A DNA stretch of 64,000 nt. Origin: Branchiostoma belcheri. Lineage: Eukaryota; Chordata; Leptocardii; Amphioxiformes; Branchiostomatidae. Each line of letters starts with the position of its first letter. Positions within the stretch are counted from its first letter, which is position 1. The notes under the pieces were generated by a model. The model was not told where the DNA came from, did not search any database, and saw only the letters and a list, made by a program, of their open reading frames with translations. The position numbers were made by a program, and so were the translations under genes. Shown here piece by piece: positions 46,501 to 57,419 of this stretch. The stretch lies in contig NW_017802824.1 of the NCBI RefSeq assembly GCF_001625305.1, forward strand, positions 1,030,733-1,094,732, read 5' to 3'.

Positions 46501-49500
46501 AGATCGCCCTCCGGCCTGCGGGCGATCCGATACCTCGGGCGATACGGAATACCCCGTGTTGTATTCTATATGTATCAGATGTTAAGCCTGAACAGTACTG
46601 TGACATGACATGTATATGGTCATACCGTCATATCCAAAATTCATATTCTAGACTCTATAAATTGACCCTTGGCTTGGTTACAGAAAGTAATTACTTTGCC
46701 ACAGTATACGGTCTAACTACATGTACAGTGTGTATTACATGTATTAAGTTTCATTGTATATAAATTGTCCTTGGACTTAAGCCCATAAGTTTTAGGTGTG
46801 TTTTTATGTTTTCATACCACTTTGTATGTAGTGGTCTGCGTTTTCTAAATATATACTGCATTGTATATATGTCACAAAAACATGTTGTAAAACACTGAAA
46901 CTGAGCTGGTTCCTTCATCTGCTTGGAGATGAAAAAGAGAAAGTTCCACTTGCCAGGCCCTTCCTTGTCCGAGGTTTTCTGCCACACTTTAAACACCAGG
47001 TTGTGGTCAGGACCCAGGAGAAACCTGCCAAGGTACACGTCACCGTCAAAGTTCCACAGGGGGTTCCTCCCTTCTGACACATGGGTGGTGACAGCGCCAC
47101 CTTGCTGTAGAGGCTGGAATGACACGTAGTAGGCTGGGATGACGCTGGGTCCTCCAGGAACAGAGGAGAGGTGTACGGCTCTCTCCACACCCACATGGAC
47201 AGGAATGGTGTCTTCTGGGATAGGTACGTGGTCTTCTCTGTCCTTGTCTGTTCTGCTATCTTTGCTGACATGGCTCCGTCTGTAGTCCACATTTTCATCA
47301 GACAATTCCTCCTCTATTTCCTCTGACAACTACGGAATTAAAGAAAGGATATAATTAGGTCAAGAAAACAAATATGTACAAGGTGGCATCAAAATACAAC
47401 AGGTAAGTACAAATTTCTGTGTGGCAGTGGCACTTGGCTCTGAATTTTTACAGTGTATTTTCAATCATTTTCGCAGTATTTTTAAGTCAGCTATTTTTGC
47501 GGTAACCTCTTACCATAAACTCTTCACTACAACCACGCAAGCATAATAACAGTGTTGTGTATTGTTACTACAGTTAGTTGTTTACACCAGGAACAAAAAA
47601 GTACTGCAAACACTAGATTCAAGTACTGCCAATTTACATTTTATGTATTTTATTTATTTATATATTTATTGTGTTGTGTATTGTTACTACAGTTACTGTT
47701 GTTTGCACCAGGAACAAAAAGGTACTGCAAACACTAGATTCAAGTACTGCCAATTTACATTTTATGTTTTTCCTTCCTGAAAGCATAGTTTTGACATGAG
47801 TAAGGGGTTTGGGCGAAGGACACAAATGACAGGGGGATGCCCCCAGGAAATTCAGTATTACGTCAATCGGGTTTTCAACATTCCTGGTAACAAATTGTGA
47901 CGTCAGAGATTCTTTGGGGACTTCTAGTAAAAGGTGAACACATCCTGCCCTCACAAAGACTAATGCTAACACTTAACTACCACACCTGTACTATATGACC
48001 CCTTCACTGGTAGAGCCAAAAATGTCTATAAAATGTCTAACGGACATTAGACATTCTCGAAAGTTCCAGACATTTTTTAAACATTTGTAAGAACGTCTTT
48101 CCCAGGCCTTTATAGGGTCTTTTTGGGGAGGGCTTGCTTGTTGTGTTTTCCATTGTTCATGAGGTGTCTTTTAGAATGTCTTTAGAAAAAAAGTGTGAAA
48201 ACTGACATGCATATGAAAAGCACTACACAAAGCCAAGACAATTTACAGAGCAGGACACAATTAATTAACGGACAGATGCTAATATCTTTATAAGTGCGCA
48301 TCGTGCTAAACAAAGGACTGTCTCCTAAGGGTGTCCCTATCTGACGTGTGAAGAGACTATGGATATAAAATGTCCACCTTGGGTTATTTTGATGTCGTTT
48401 CTCAGTAACTATGTCTTAATGTTCTCCCGACTGGCCTTTGTTCAGCAATGTCTAAATTGTCCGTTAGACATTTTATAGACATTTTTGGTTCTACCAGTGC
48501 TTGGCCATTGTGGCCACTCTCTGGTGGCCCCTTAAATCAATTCCCATTGACTCAAGGATTAAAAATCCTGACTTTACTGCTTTACCGGTACATGTATATA
48601 GAACAGTCTTTGTATCAAAACAGTCAGTTTTTTTGTGAGTTGACATACATTGTAGAAAAGAGGCACTGCATGCCCTTTTTCGTTAGCCTGGGTTCCATCC
48701 TGGTTAGTTTACGTCCGCTCCTACAGTCGCTACCACCAACCAAAATTGGTGGCGACTGTAGGAGCGGACGTAAACTAACCAGGATGGAACCCAGGCTACT
48801 TTTTCGTAAGGAGAAATCAGGCCATTTACAAGTCTTCGGAATTCGTAGGCAGCCACCCAAAATCAACATAATTTAAACCTTGTGAATTCAACGTAATTCA
48901 CAATCAGCTCTGAGAATTCAACGTAATTCATAGTCAGCTCTGAGAATTCAACGTAATTCATAGTCAGCTCTGAGAATTCAACGTAATTCATATATAGTCA
49001 GCTCTGAGAATTCAACGTAATTCATAGTCAGCTCTGAGAATTCAACGTAATTCATAGTCAGCTCTGGGAATTCAACGTAATTCATAATCAGCTCAGAGAA
49101 CTCAACATAATTCATAGTCAGCTCTGGGAATTCAACTGAATTCATAGTCAGCTCTGAGAATTCAACGTAATTCATAGTCAGCTCTGAGAATTCAACGTAA
49201 TTCATAGTCAGCTCAGAGAACTCAACATAATTCATAGTCAGCTCTGGGAATTCAACTGAATTCATAGTCAGCTCTGAGAATTCAACGTAATTCATAGTCA
49301 GCTCTGAGAATTCAACGTAATTCATAGTCAGCTCTGAGAATTCAACGTAATTCATAGTCAGCTCTGAGAATTCAACGTAATTCATAGTCAGCTCTGAGAA
49401 TTCAACATAATTCAGTCAGCTCCAAGAATTCAACGTAATTCATAGTCATAGAATTCAACGTAGTTCATTGTAGTCAGCTCAGAGAATTCAACGTAATTCA

Positions 49501-52500
49501 TAATCATCAAAAACTTAGGGTGATTCGTAATTACATAAATTTAAGCCTTCTTCAGGTAATTGAATAAAAGCTGTTAAATACTGGTACCTCGCTGCCATCC
49601 TCATCGTGGTCTCCTGTTACCTTCATCTCCACATGTGCCCTGAGACAAGCACCGCCCAGGTTACTGACTCCAGGTTTATACAGAGGGTACTGCCCACTGG
49701 AAAAAAGTTCCAGCCGTAAACAACAAAGTTACACAGTAAGGTAGAGGAAAAAAATGTTGTGTTTCCTGTCATTGAAAAATTAGGGTCGATAGGTAGGTAT
49801 TTTATTTTTTTTCTTTTCCTTTTTTTAAAGACTTTGGCTACATCGTGATTCGACTCATACAATACAGTTTAACAAAGTAAAACGTGCATGAGGACACTTA
49901 TATTTTCAATGTCAATGTTAGAAAGCCGATTGTACAATCATGTTTCATCACTCACATATCAGATCATGATCATGGAGCTAGAGAAGGTTCACCAGTTTGA
50001 AAAATTTATGTCCCTTGCAGGGGTCTACACAAAAAAAGGCTAGGAATAGTAGGATTGGCAGTTTTTTGTAGGGTCAGTCAGGAAACAGGAAACACAACAT
50101 TTTTTCCCTAAGCCCAACACAGACTCAATGTTCAATGGAATAGTAGAAACTAAATGGTTTATTTTCCAGTATTCATTTAGCCTGGTTGTACACTAGTACA
50201 TGTACATGTAGATACTATACTAGCTCTGATAAATTTTGAATAGGGACATTTGTGTAAGCAAAACATTTGAATGGCAACAGATTTTAAGTGGAGATCGAAC
50301 AGGAATGCAAAACTTAAATCCAAGTTACCAGGGTACACCCTGTGTCTGCTTCTAGAAAATATTTAAACCGGAAAATATCCAGAACAACCAGAAATACATG
50401 TAATGGAGCCACTTAAAGCTCTTATTTTTCACACAACATTTACTGCAACATTTAAATGCCAATTTTTTAAAATAGACCATTTAATGGGGATTAGCAATCA
50501 GAGGAGTGAACCGAAGCTAGAATACTAATGTATGGATAAAAGTCTTATTCATCTGCACAGGCATGAAATATCCCATTCAAAATCAGAAACCTTCAGCGCT
50601 CAATATATCCATCTCATGACAATAGGCTTTTATGTCAGCTTATATTTTTAGGTCTCCAGATTTTCAGGGGAAAAACTGCCTTAGCCCCACTCCATCAATG
50701 CTGAAACATCTGACTCACGTATTCAGTAGCCTTTGTTTTTGATAAAACTGTGGGTGCGTGATTTCATACACACTCTGGTGAACACCAACAACATAATGCT
50801 TCAGGCCATGTCAATTTCATCAATTGGTTCTTAGAATCGCCCACTTCATTTTGCAAAAAAATATTCAGGGTCTGACTGAACTCCAAAGGCTCAAATTTTG
50901 GCCCCGACAGCTGAAGAGAGTCCCTGTCTTTCTAGTTGTTACAGTTTTTCTATAATTATAACATATCAATGCAGTGGTTTGATTAAAGTTCAATGTTCCT
51001 TGATGCATTATAGCAATTTTAAACTGGACTGGCATGTTGACTTCATGGCTCTTATTGTAGCTTTTGAGCCTACATGTTGGCCTGTTTTTGCTTGTCCCTT
51101 CATACTGTAAACTACAAATTTTGTGGTATGAGAAAAATGGACATGTTCTATATTATGTTCGTGGTGGCGGCAGGTGCAGAAGAAAGAAAGTCACCAAACT
51201 ATTCGTTCACGGTAATGATAAATTTGTGGTACTGAAGTGACCACGAACTAGCCTGGTTACCAAACCTATTATAGCTCCCGAGTCCTACACNNNNNNNNNN
51301 NNNNNNNNNNAGAGGATGTAGGACTCGGGAGCTATAATAGGTTTGGTAACCAGGCTAACCACGAACACCATGATATAAAAGTACCGCAAATATAAAGTGA
51401 TTTATAGACTGAGTATCTTTCCTGAAAAACATCAGAGAAACAACAAATTAAGACATCGTGGCCTCAAAAAGACTTCTGTTTTGACACACTACACTGTACA
51501 TAGTACCAGTATGGCCAGCTTACCTGATCCTCTGAGCTCTTCTCTGTGCACCGGCCAGTGGTGAGAGGTTGATGTAAGCTGAGCCAACAAGTCGGTCCCT
51601 GTTCCGCGGCCTCCGTGCCTCCTTACCAGAAGAAAAGGCCACCCACACTTGCACCTCAAGCCTCTCTTCACGAAAATACCTGCAGGCAGTACAGTGTGCT
51701 GAGCTTTCAAGTTCTGAAGAGTGTGACTCATTTGCCAAAATAAACATTATTGGGGGCCCGCAAGCCCTTTTCCGTAGAGCGTAATCGGCCGTTTTAATTC
51801 TACGTAGAGCGTAGACGGACCGTTGTAATATTTTGCGTACAGCGTATTCTACGTAATGCGTTGTAGCCACTTGGAATTTATCGAAAAGCGTAATCGAGAG
51901 GTTTCCGACTTCAGCGTAGAGCGTTGTCGGGACTCCCCCCCCCTTGCAGGCCCTCATTATTTTTTAGCAGTTCAGTGTTAAAGACAGTATTGTCACTGGC
52001 TTTATATATTAGATTAGGGAGCCTATGATATTAAAGAATACCAAAATACATGTATCATGAAAGTTCATCTGTGTTGGTAGTAATCATAATAAAATATTGA
52101 ACTTTATTCCAACACAGAGATCAAATATTCAACGAACACTGTCATGATCACCAGACATTTTCTTCTTTTCCTTTGGCATTGATTTTGGCATTCTACGACT
52201 GTCACTCATTGGTACTATCATTTTCCAATATTTTTTTGCAACTTATGGTATTTGCTCATTTTGCAGCTGCTTAGAGTCCATTCCGCGTCACCGAGTGGGT
52301 TGTTATTGTCATTATTTAGAAATGTTTTGAATTCTTTGTAATTGTTTGTCTAAGAAATTTCATAATTTGGAAATATTTTGAACATCTTGTCAATATTCTA
52401 AATAATTCCATGGTTTTCTAAAACGTTTGAAATATTCCTGATGTGGAATATGACATTTCCAATAGTTTCTAAATATTTCTAACAGCACTCTACCATTTTT

Positions 52501-53241
52501 TACCATTATTTCGAATTATTTCTAACATTTTGTAAATAGGTCAGTGGGATGGGAAGGAAGTAATTCACACATCCCTGTGAAGTACAGGGTAGACTGCCTG
52601 GGTGTCAGGCATTGATGCCTTACAACAAAAGAGCCACCAGTGTCCAGCAGTGAAATCTAAAAATATACAGAAGAATACAGAAGAGTAGGATTAGCACCTA
52701 CTTTTATGGGGGCAATTACCCACATCTAACATTTTTCATTTGTTTGAAATAGTTCTAAATATTTCGAATAGTGAAAGAAACAAATGGGTAGTTCAAATTT
52801 ATTCTAAATAAAGAGATCTTTGTACAGTCACTTTCAAAATGTTTCAGAAATATATAAATGAATTCAAATATATTCAAATTTTCATTTTCAAAGTTTTGAA
52901 AAATTTAGAACTTTTGTTACTAGGGTATTCTTTTCTTCTAAATAATTCAAACGTATTAGAAACATGGAGAAAAAACCCACTCGGTGACGCGGAATCGACT
53001 CTAATACAATTTACAGTATGGTCAAAAACTTTTTTTGGAAATGGACAAAAATTCATGCATGCATGGATGTCATCCATAATAATCAAATCAACATGGCCTA
53101 AAAAAGAGTGAAGACTTGGGCGTACTCACCAATGTAGTGGCTGTGTGAGCTGACACACCATCCTCCTGCTGTACCTTGTCTGACAGCTCAGGTAGTCAGC
53201 TGCTGTCAACTCCAGCTCATGTGACTTGGAACAGCATGGTG
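40557..53241 (-). CDS. C2CD3: C2CD3-like centriolar C2-domain protein, C-terminal ten exons (965 aa, 5' end missing)
   Basis: Exons in order: 53241-53130, 51679-51524, 49696-49588, 47329-46954, 46133-46006, 45444-45284, 44711-44517, 44055-42704, 42093-41954, 40727-40557. All junction phases agree; stop TAA at 40559-40557. One C2 domain spans the first three exons ([39 protein letters not shown]). A second spans exons 4-6 ([62 protein letters not shown]). Then come [16 protein letters not shown], a 450-residue acidic disordered region, [13 protein letters not shown], and the terminal [12 protein letters not shown]. Family knowledge: C2CD3 sits at distal centrioles and is needed for centriole elongation, distal appendages, ciliogenesis and Hedgehog signalling. 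Exons for the N-terminal C2 domains are not visible in the window. Confidence 0.85.
40825..41090. mobile_element. Truncated MITE of the GGCCACACCAATTT family
   Basis: It has the left terminus TTAGGCCACACCAATTTAAT and family interior up to about 41075 (GTGTGTTGGCTCCTA), but no right inverted repeat. It lies in an intron of the C2CD3-like gene. Confidence 0.6.
41741..41895. repeat. 89-bp GC-poor repeat with TGCAGGTTAGGTGCAGGTAG, two copies
   Basis: The unit contains TGCAGGTTAGGTGCAGGTAG, ACATCAGAAATACCTGCAC and ACCTGCACTAACCTGCATAT and is itself partly palindromic. The array ends ATATGCAGGTGGTA. The same unit forms a four-copy array at 56083-56430. It lies partly in the intron before the last C2CD3 exons. 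Confidence 0.85.
42704..44055 (-). CDS. C2CD3: Large disordered-region exon of the C2CD3-like gene
   Basis: The exon is 1352 nt, from acceptor GATTTACAG to donor CTAA|GTAAAA. It opens [16 protein letters not shown], a short predicted coiled coil, then runs for some 430 residues dominated by Asp, Glu, Ser, Gln and Thr without a fold. The joins (AG+G in, A+TG out) link it to RPKHFAEHY upstream and [16 protein letters not shown] downstream. Confidence 0.85.
46191..46260. repeat. Compact 32-bp-arm hairpin in a C2CD3 intron
   Basis: Arms 46191-46222 and 46229-46260 pair with two mismatches around a 6-nt loop; the outer sequence is CGTTCGATAACGGGTTCC. It is GC-rich compared with the surroundings. 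Confidence 0.9.
46449..46563. repeat. Inverted repeat with ATACAACACGG termini
   Basis: The left arm ATACAACACGGTGTATTCCG is mirrored by CGGAATACCCCGTGTTGTAT at the right, with GC-rich interior containing CATCGCCC/GGGCGAT. About 115 bp. Possibly part of the same insertion as the hairpin at 46191-46260. Confidence 0.7.
46952..46953 (-). other. Non-canonical GC splice donor in the C2CD3-like gene
   Basis: The exon 47329-46954 must end in phase 1 to join GATGTGACACTGG at 46133. No GT gives that phase nearby, but CCTG|GCAAGTGG does, and GCAAGT is the usual form of GC-AG introns. The join restores a continuous C2 strand ([20 protein letters not shown]). Confidence 0.7.
48005..48499. mobile_element. 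TIR element, 495 bp, in a C2CD3 intron
   Basis: The left end CACTGGTAGAGCCAAAAATG and right end CATTTTTGGTTCTACCAGTG are inverted over about 41 bases with one mismatch, continuing through TCTATAAAATGTCTAACGGAC. It is flanked by CTT on both sides (48002-48004 and 48500-48502), a possible 3-bp target duplication. No open frame; non-autonomous. Confidence 0.85.
48684..48798. mobile_element. Hairpin MITE with perfect 9-bp target duplication
   Basis: A 115-bp near-perfect palindrome (arms of about 50 bp starting TAGCCTGGGTTCCATCCTGG) flanked by CTTTTTCGT at 48675-48683 and 48799-48807. Nine-base duplications are typical of Mutator-type transposases. A sister element with the same TAGCCTGG ends sits at 51249-51357. 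Confidence 0.9.
48890..49500. repeat. 30-bp minisatellite, about 20 copies
   Basis: The unit is GAATTCAACGTAATTCATAG plus TCAGCTCTGA, with ACTGAATTC and AACATAATTC variants arranged in a higher-order pattern (a two-variant block recurs at 49090-49140 and 49210-49260). It is open on the minus strand as a ten-residue periodic peptide, an artefact. Located in a C2CD3 intron. Confidence 0.95.
50790..51110. mobile_element. Degenerate MITE of the GGCCACACCAATTT family
   Basis: The interior matches the family (CCCCGACAGCTGAAGAGAGT, TTGACTTCATGGCTC); the left end is altered (GGCCATGTCAATTTCAT) and the right end is lost. Confidence 0.5.
51249..51357. mobile_element. Hairpin MITE with 9-bp target duplication and an assembly gap at its loop
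   Basis: The left arm TAGCCTGGTTACCAAACCTA and right arm TAGGTTTGGTAACCAGGCTA continue inwards to TCCTACA/TGTAGGA. Flanks ACCACGAAC at 51240-51248 and 51358-51366 are identical. The 20 N at 51291-51310 lie at the hairpin apex. Confidence 0.9.
51291..51310. other. Assembly gap (20 N)
   Basis: Twenty N at the apex of the hairpin element; the true loop length is unknown. Confidence 1.
52271..53004. mobile_element. TIR element, 734 bp, in a C2CD3 intron
   Basis: The 30-base terminal inverted repeats start TTAGAGTCCATTCCGCGTCA on the left and, read inward, TTAGAGTCGATTCCGCGTCA on the right; there is a single mismatch. The interior is very AT-rich with recurring TTCTAAATATTT. No coding capacity. 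Confidence 0.85.
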
Positions 53242-53249
53242 CTGTGAAG

Positions 53250-54285
53250 ATACAAAGTATACACTTTTTATTTTATCTATTTATGAAGATTTACCACATT
53301 TGTGGAATGATTGACATAACAGGTGACTATCACCTCTTCAAGATGTCAAACCTGAGACCAGACTGTAAGGTTTGAACCACTCACACTGGGAAGGACCCCT
53401 GCTCTTTTCGATAAGTGCGGTGGGATCTTTAACGTGCTCAAGGTGTGACTGTCCTTTTAAAAACCTCCTATCTGAGAGGACATAGTACCTAACCGAAGCT
53501 AGGTACTCATTTATACCTGAGTCAAATGAAGAAATGGGTGTAAAGTGCCTTTCAAAGATATTATTTTTCTGAGAATTGGCATGAATGTGCTGTATACTAG
53601 TTAGTATTTACATTAATTTTGATACCTTTACATACAAATGTGATAATACATAAATCTATGAGAACACTTCACCATGCTGTACACCCATGACCCTGACTTG
53701 GGTTAAGGGATCAAGGTACAAGGTACTAGCATGATATAAGCCTTGTAACTCATGTTGTTGTTCAATATGTGCATATACAAAATTAATGTACATAGAATAC
53801 GTGAAGTATGCTTCCCAGTATCTGTGTGTATTTCTGTCATATTTTCAATTGAAGTTACAATCTAGATTTAAAATTCAATTCGATTTTACTGTATGTTAAG
53901 GGTGATCATCATCATCATGACTAACTTTCGATTCAAACAACTAACGCAACAGGAATTTCTTCCCCGAATGTCTAAATATCAACAAATTCAACAGGAATTT
54001 CTTCTTCGAATGTCTAATTATCAACAAACCCACGTGTACATGCCTTCAATGCTGGGGCGAAAGTTTGTCTATGATAACATGGTGCTTTGAAGTTCGCCCC
54101 TCGGTCATGCCTACCGGGAATTACAGAGATGTGACTGTACCCCTGTGAAGGCTTTATGGGGATCTGTAAGGTGTTTGTTTGCCTTTGTTATCAGCACAAA
54201 GCTGCTTCCTGGCAATGTCACTGACCTTGACCAAGAAGGTTAAATTTTTAACCTCCTTGCCTTGACGTATAATCTCTAATTGGGG
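53250..54285. other. Gene-free stretch upstream of the last visible C2CD3 exon
   Basis: It should be intron if the gene continues to the right. A dispersed repeat with AAGTGCGGTGGGATCTTTAA is at about 53410-53450. No further C2 exon could be recognised up to the end of the window. Confidence 0.4.
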
Positions 54286-54286
54286 T

Positions 54287-55390
54287 GTGTGCGGAGAGTG
54301 GGCGTAGTCAGGGAGTGATCTGATTCACCTGAAATCTTGCTTTGGGGGAAATCTTAAAATATATATATCTTCAGGAAAGGATTACTGGTACTTCCTACTT
54401 CTATTGAAAACAGGGTAGTATCGAGACCCTCTGAAACGCTATATCCTGAATTTTGAGGAGCAATTTTTGCCTGTAGACAAAGCTCGTTTGGTGAAAAATT
54501 AAAGTTTCAGCTTGATTTTGAGGTAAGCATTATGGACCTTGGCAAAGAAAAGAAACAATTTTGTAACAGTAAACACAAATGCAGAGAGTGGGCGTAGTCA
54601 GGGGGGTGTTCTGATTCACCTGAAATCTTGCTTTGGGGTAAATCTTAAAATATATATCTTCTGAAAAGGATTACTGGTACTTCCTAATGGGGTTATAACT
54701 TCCATTGAAAGCAGGGTACTATCTAGACCCTCTGAAACGCTATATCCTGAATTTTGAGGGGTAATTTTTGCGTGTAGACAATGCTCGTTTGGTGAAAAAT
54801 TAAAGTTTCAGCTTGATTTTGAGGTAAGCATGGACCTGGACGGATCGGCAAAGAAAAGAAACAATGACCTATACCATTATTACGTCACAGTTTGTTTACT
54901 GCAATGAATGCCGGTCAATCAACGTTTATATTGTACAGGGGTGCGTAGCGCGGTGTGTGTTTGTGTAGCGTTAGCCTAATATAAGGCTTTTAATACAGTA
55001 CTACTTTCGTCTAATGTCACAGCTAAATCACCCATGCGGCATGTAATGCTGTGTCAACACAACTAGAGGTAGCAAAAATCAAACATACCTGACTTTGAAA
55101 ACTTTGAAATGATCTTTATTCTTTAACTGAACGTTCTAGAATGTTCTTTAGAACAGGTAAACAAACTGTGACGTAATAATGGTATAGGTCCATTTTGTAA
55201 CACAAATGCAGAGAGTGGGCGTAGTCAGGGAGTGTTCTGATTCACCTCAAATCTTGTTTTTTTTTGGGGGGGGGGGGTAAATCTTAAAACATCTTCAGGA
55301 AAGGATTACTGGCACTTCCTAAAGGGGTTATATAATATAACTTCCATTGAGAGCAGGGTACTATCATTAGGACAGGTGGTACTGTAATTT
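54287..55390. repeat. Three copies of a ~290-bp repeat, one interrupted by a TIR element
   Basis: Units begin near AGAGTGGGCGTAGTCAGG at about 54296, 54586 and 55211 and share GATTCACCTGAAATCTTG, GGATTACTGG and GAAACGCTATATCCTG. Between units two and three lies the TIR element at 54866-55190. Confidence 0.85.
54866..55190. mobile_element. TIR element, 325 bp, with 34-bp perfect ends
   Basis: GACCTATACCATTATTACGT opens the left end and its exact reverse complement closes the right; identity extends 34 bases to GTTTGTTTAC. It interrupts the tandem repeat whose uninterrupted junction (AAACAATTTTGTAA) is seen at about 54556. Confidence 0.9.
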
Positions 55391-56082
55391 CATGATTTTT
55401 TTTGTAGTATTTACTTTTGTACAGTGAACTTATCATTACCGGGAACAGATAATTCCCCAACTTATTTTTGCTGCACCTGCCGCCACCGCGAACGTATAGT
55501 TCTGTAACATGTCAATTTTTTTTCAGACCGCAAACTTTTGCTCCTGCAATTAACAAGTCTGTACACTTTGGAATCCTTATCATAATGATCATTATCTGTG
55601 GCACTTCGACGGGCTTATCAACCACCCCTTTACGGGGGCGACAATACCCCTCCTACAAGATAGGGTGTGCCATATATACACCGTCACGTATCTCTTGACA
55701 GGTGATATGACTTCAGGTGATATGACTTATCGGTACCATATATGGAATGTACACCTCATGACACGAGATTATCGAGACTATCGATTTGGTCGGCCGACAC
55801 AAAGTCCTGCTGGTGAATCACCACATAGTGAATCACCAACTCCAGACACTTGACGTAGGATTTGGACCATCACACACCGGGACACGCCTCTACTGTTTTT
55901 TTTTCAAAAGGTGTGAAGGCTAAACTCAAAAACAACATTTCCTTTGATGCTTCAAAGAGTGTAAAAAGTTACATGATGGTAACAATTACTTTAGACTTTT
56001 TTTCAGTCCTAAGCTGAGGCCTACCACAGCTGACCATATGATTGACCTCTTAGTGTCTGGAGCTTGTTTTTTTTGACCCAAT

Positions 56083-56430
56083 GCAGGTTAGGTGCAGGTA
56101 GACATCAGAAATACCGGCACAGCTCCAATTTTACCTGCACTAACCTCCATATACCCAGTACATGGAGCAGTGCAGGTTAGGTGTAGGTAGACATCAGAAA
56201 CACCGGCACAGCTCCAATTTTAGCTGCACTAACCTGCATATACCCAGTACATGGACCAGTGCAGGTTAGGTGCAGGTAGACATCAGAAATACCTGCACAG
56301 CTCCAATTTTACCTGCACTAACCTGCATATACCCAGTACATGGACCAGTGCAGGTTAGGTGCAGGTAGACACCAGAAATACCTGCTCAGCTCCAATTTTA
56401 CCTGCACTAACCTGCACATGCAGGTGGTAC
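56083..56430. repeat. 89-bp repeat array, four copies
   Basis: Same unit as at 41741-41895, here in four copies with minor changes; it ends with CACATGCAGGTGGTA. Confidence 0.9.
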
Positions 56431-56499
56431 CCCCTGTTTTTAGAATGAAACGGTCTGTTCATGACGTCTCTTTGTGACTCTGTTCGTCATGCATTCTAT

Positions 56500-57410
56500 T
56501 CAAGTACCGGCTCAAAATAGCCTACGAGTTCTACGAAAGATGGGTCGTGAGCCATGTGACATTACGTACACAGTAGTCGCTGACGTCAATCGTAGTAGAG
56601 TACAATAGTACAGTGTGCTGATTGAGATGTCAACTACTTGTATTTACTACTTGCATTTTTCAGAGAAAAAAACAAACTATCCTCCTTTTTCTGTTTGTCA
56701 TACGTTCAAGTACCAGCTCAAAATAGTCAAGGAGTTCTACGAAAGACGGGTCGTGAGGTATTTGATATTACATACTCGTTTGTGCAGTTTACATAGGAGT
56801 TACTGATGTCAATCGTAGTAGAGGACAACAATTGTAGTACATTGTGCTGATTGGGCTGTAAACTTAAATATACTACTTGTAGTTCCTGGCTTTTCTTATT
56901 TCCTGGCTTTGCTTATTCAGAGAAAAAAAACTATCCCACTTTTTCTGTTCGTCGTACATTCAATTACCTGCTCAAAATAGTCTACAGGTTCTACGAATCA
57001 AAAGACAAGTCGTGAGCTATTCGACATTACCAAGGAGGTTTTTAACCTTCTCAACATGTACAAACTCGTTTGTGTAGTTTACACAGGAGTTACTGACGTC
57101 AATTGTAGTAGAGGACAACAATTGTAGTACAGTGTGCTGATTGGGCTGTTAACTTAATATATATACTACTTGTATTTCCTGGCTTTGCTTATTCAGAGAA
57201 AAAAAACAACTATCCTCCTTTTTCTGTTCATCGTGAATTCAAGTACCAGCTCAAAATAGTCTACAGGTTCTACGAATCGAAAGACAAGTCGTGAGGTATT
57301 TGTACACTGTACTAGCTGACGTCAATTGTAGTAGAGTGTGCTGATTGGGATGTCAACTTTGATTCTGTACTACATTTTATTTCCTGGTTGTATTCAGAGA
57401 AAAAAAAACA
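56500..57410. repeat. Four tandem copies of a 200-280-bp repeat
   Basis: Units share AGCTCAAAATAG, GTTCTACGAA, GACGTCAATTGTAGTAGAG and TTCAGAGAAAAAAAC. The anchor CTCAAAATAG occurs at about 56511, 56719, 56971 and 57250. Unequal unit length suggests old, internally deleted copies. Confidence 0.8.
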
Positions 57411-57419
57411 GAGATGACC

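Noticed and set aside
48978..49385. 135-codon minus frame with a ten-residue repeat
   Set aside because: A by-product of the 30-bp minisatellite in an intron of the C2CD3-like gene.
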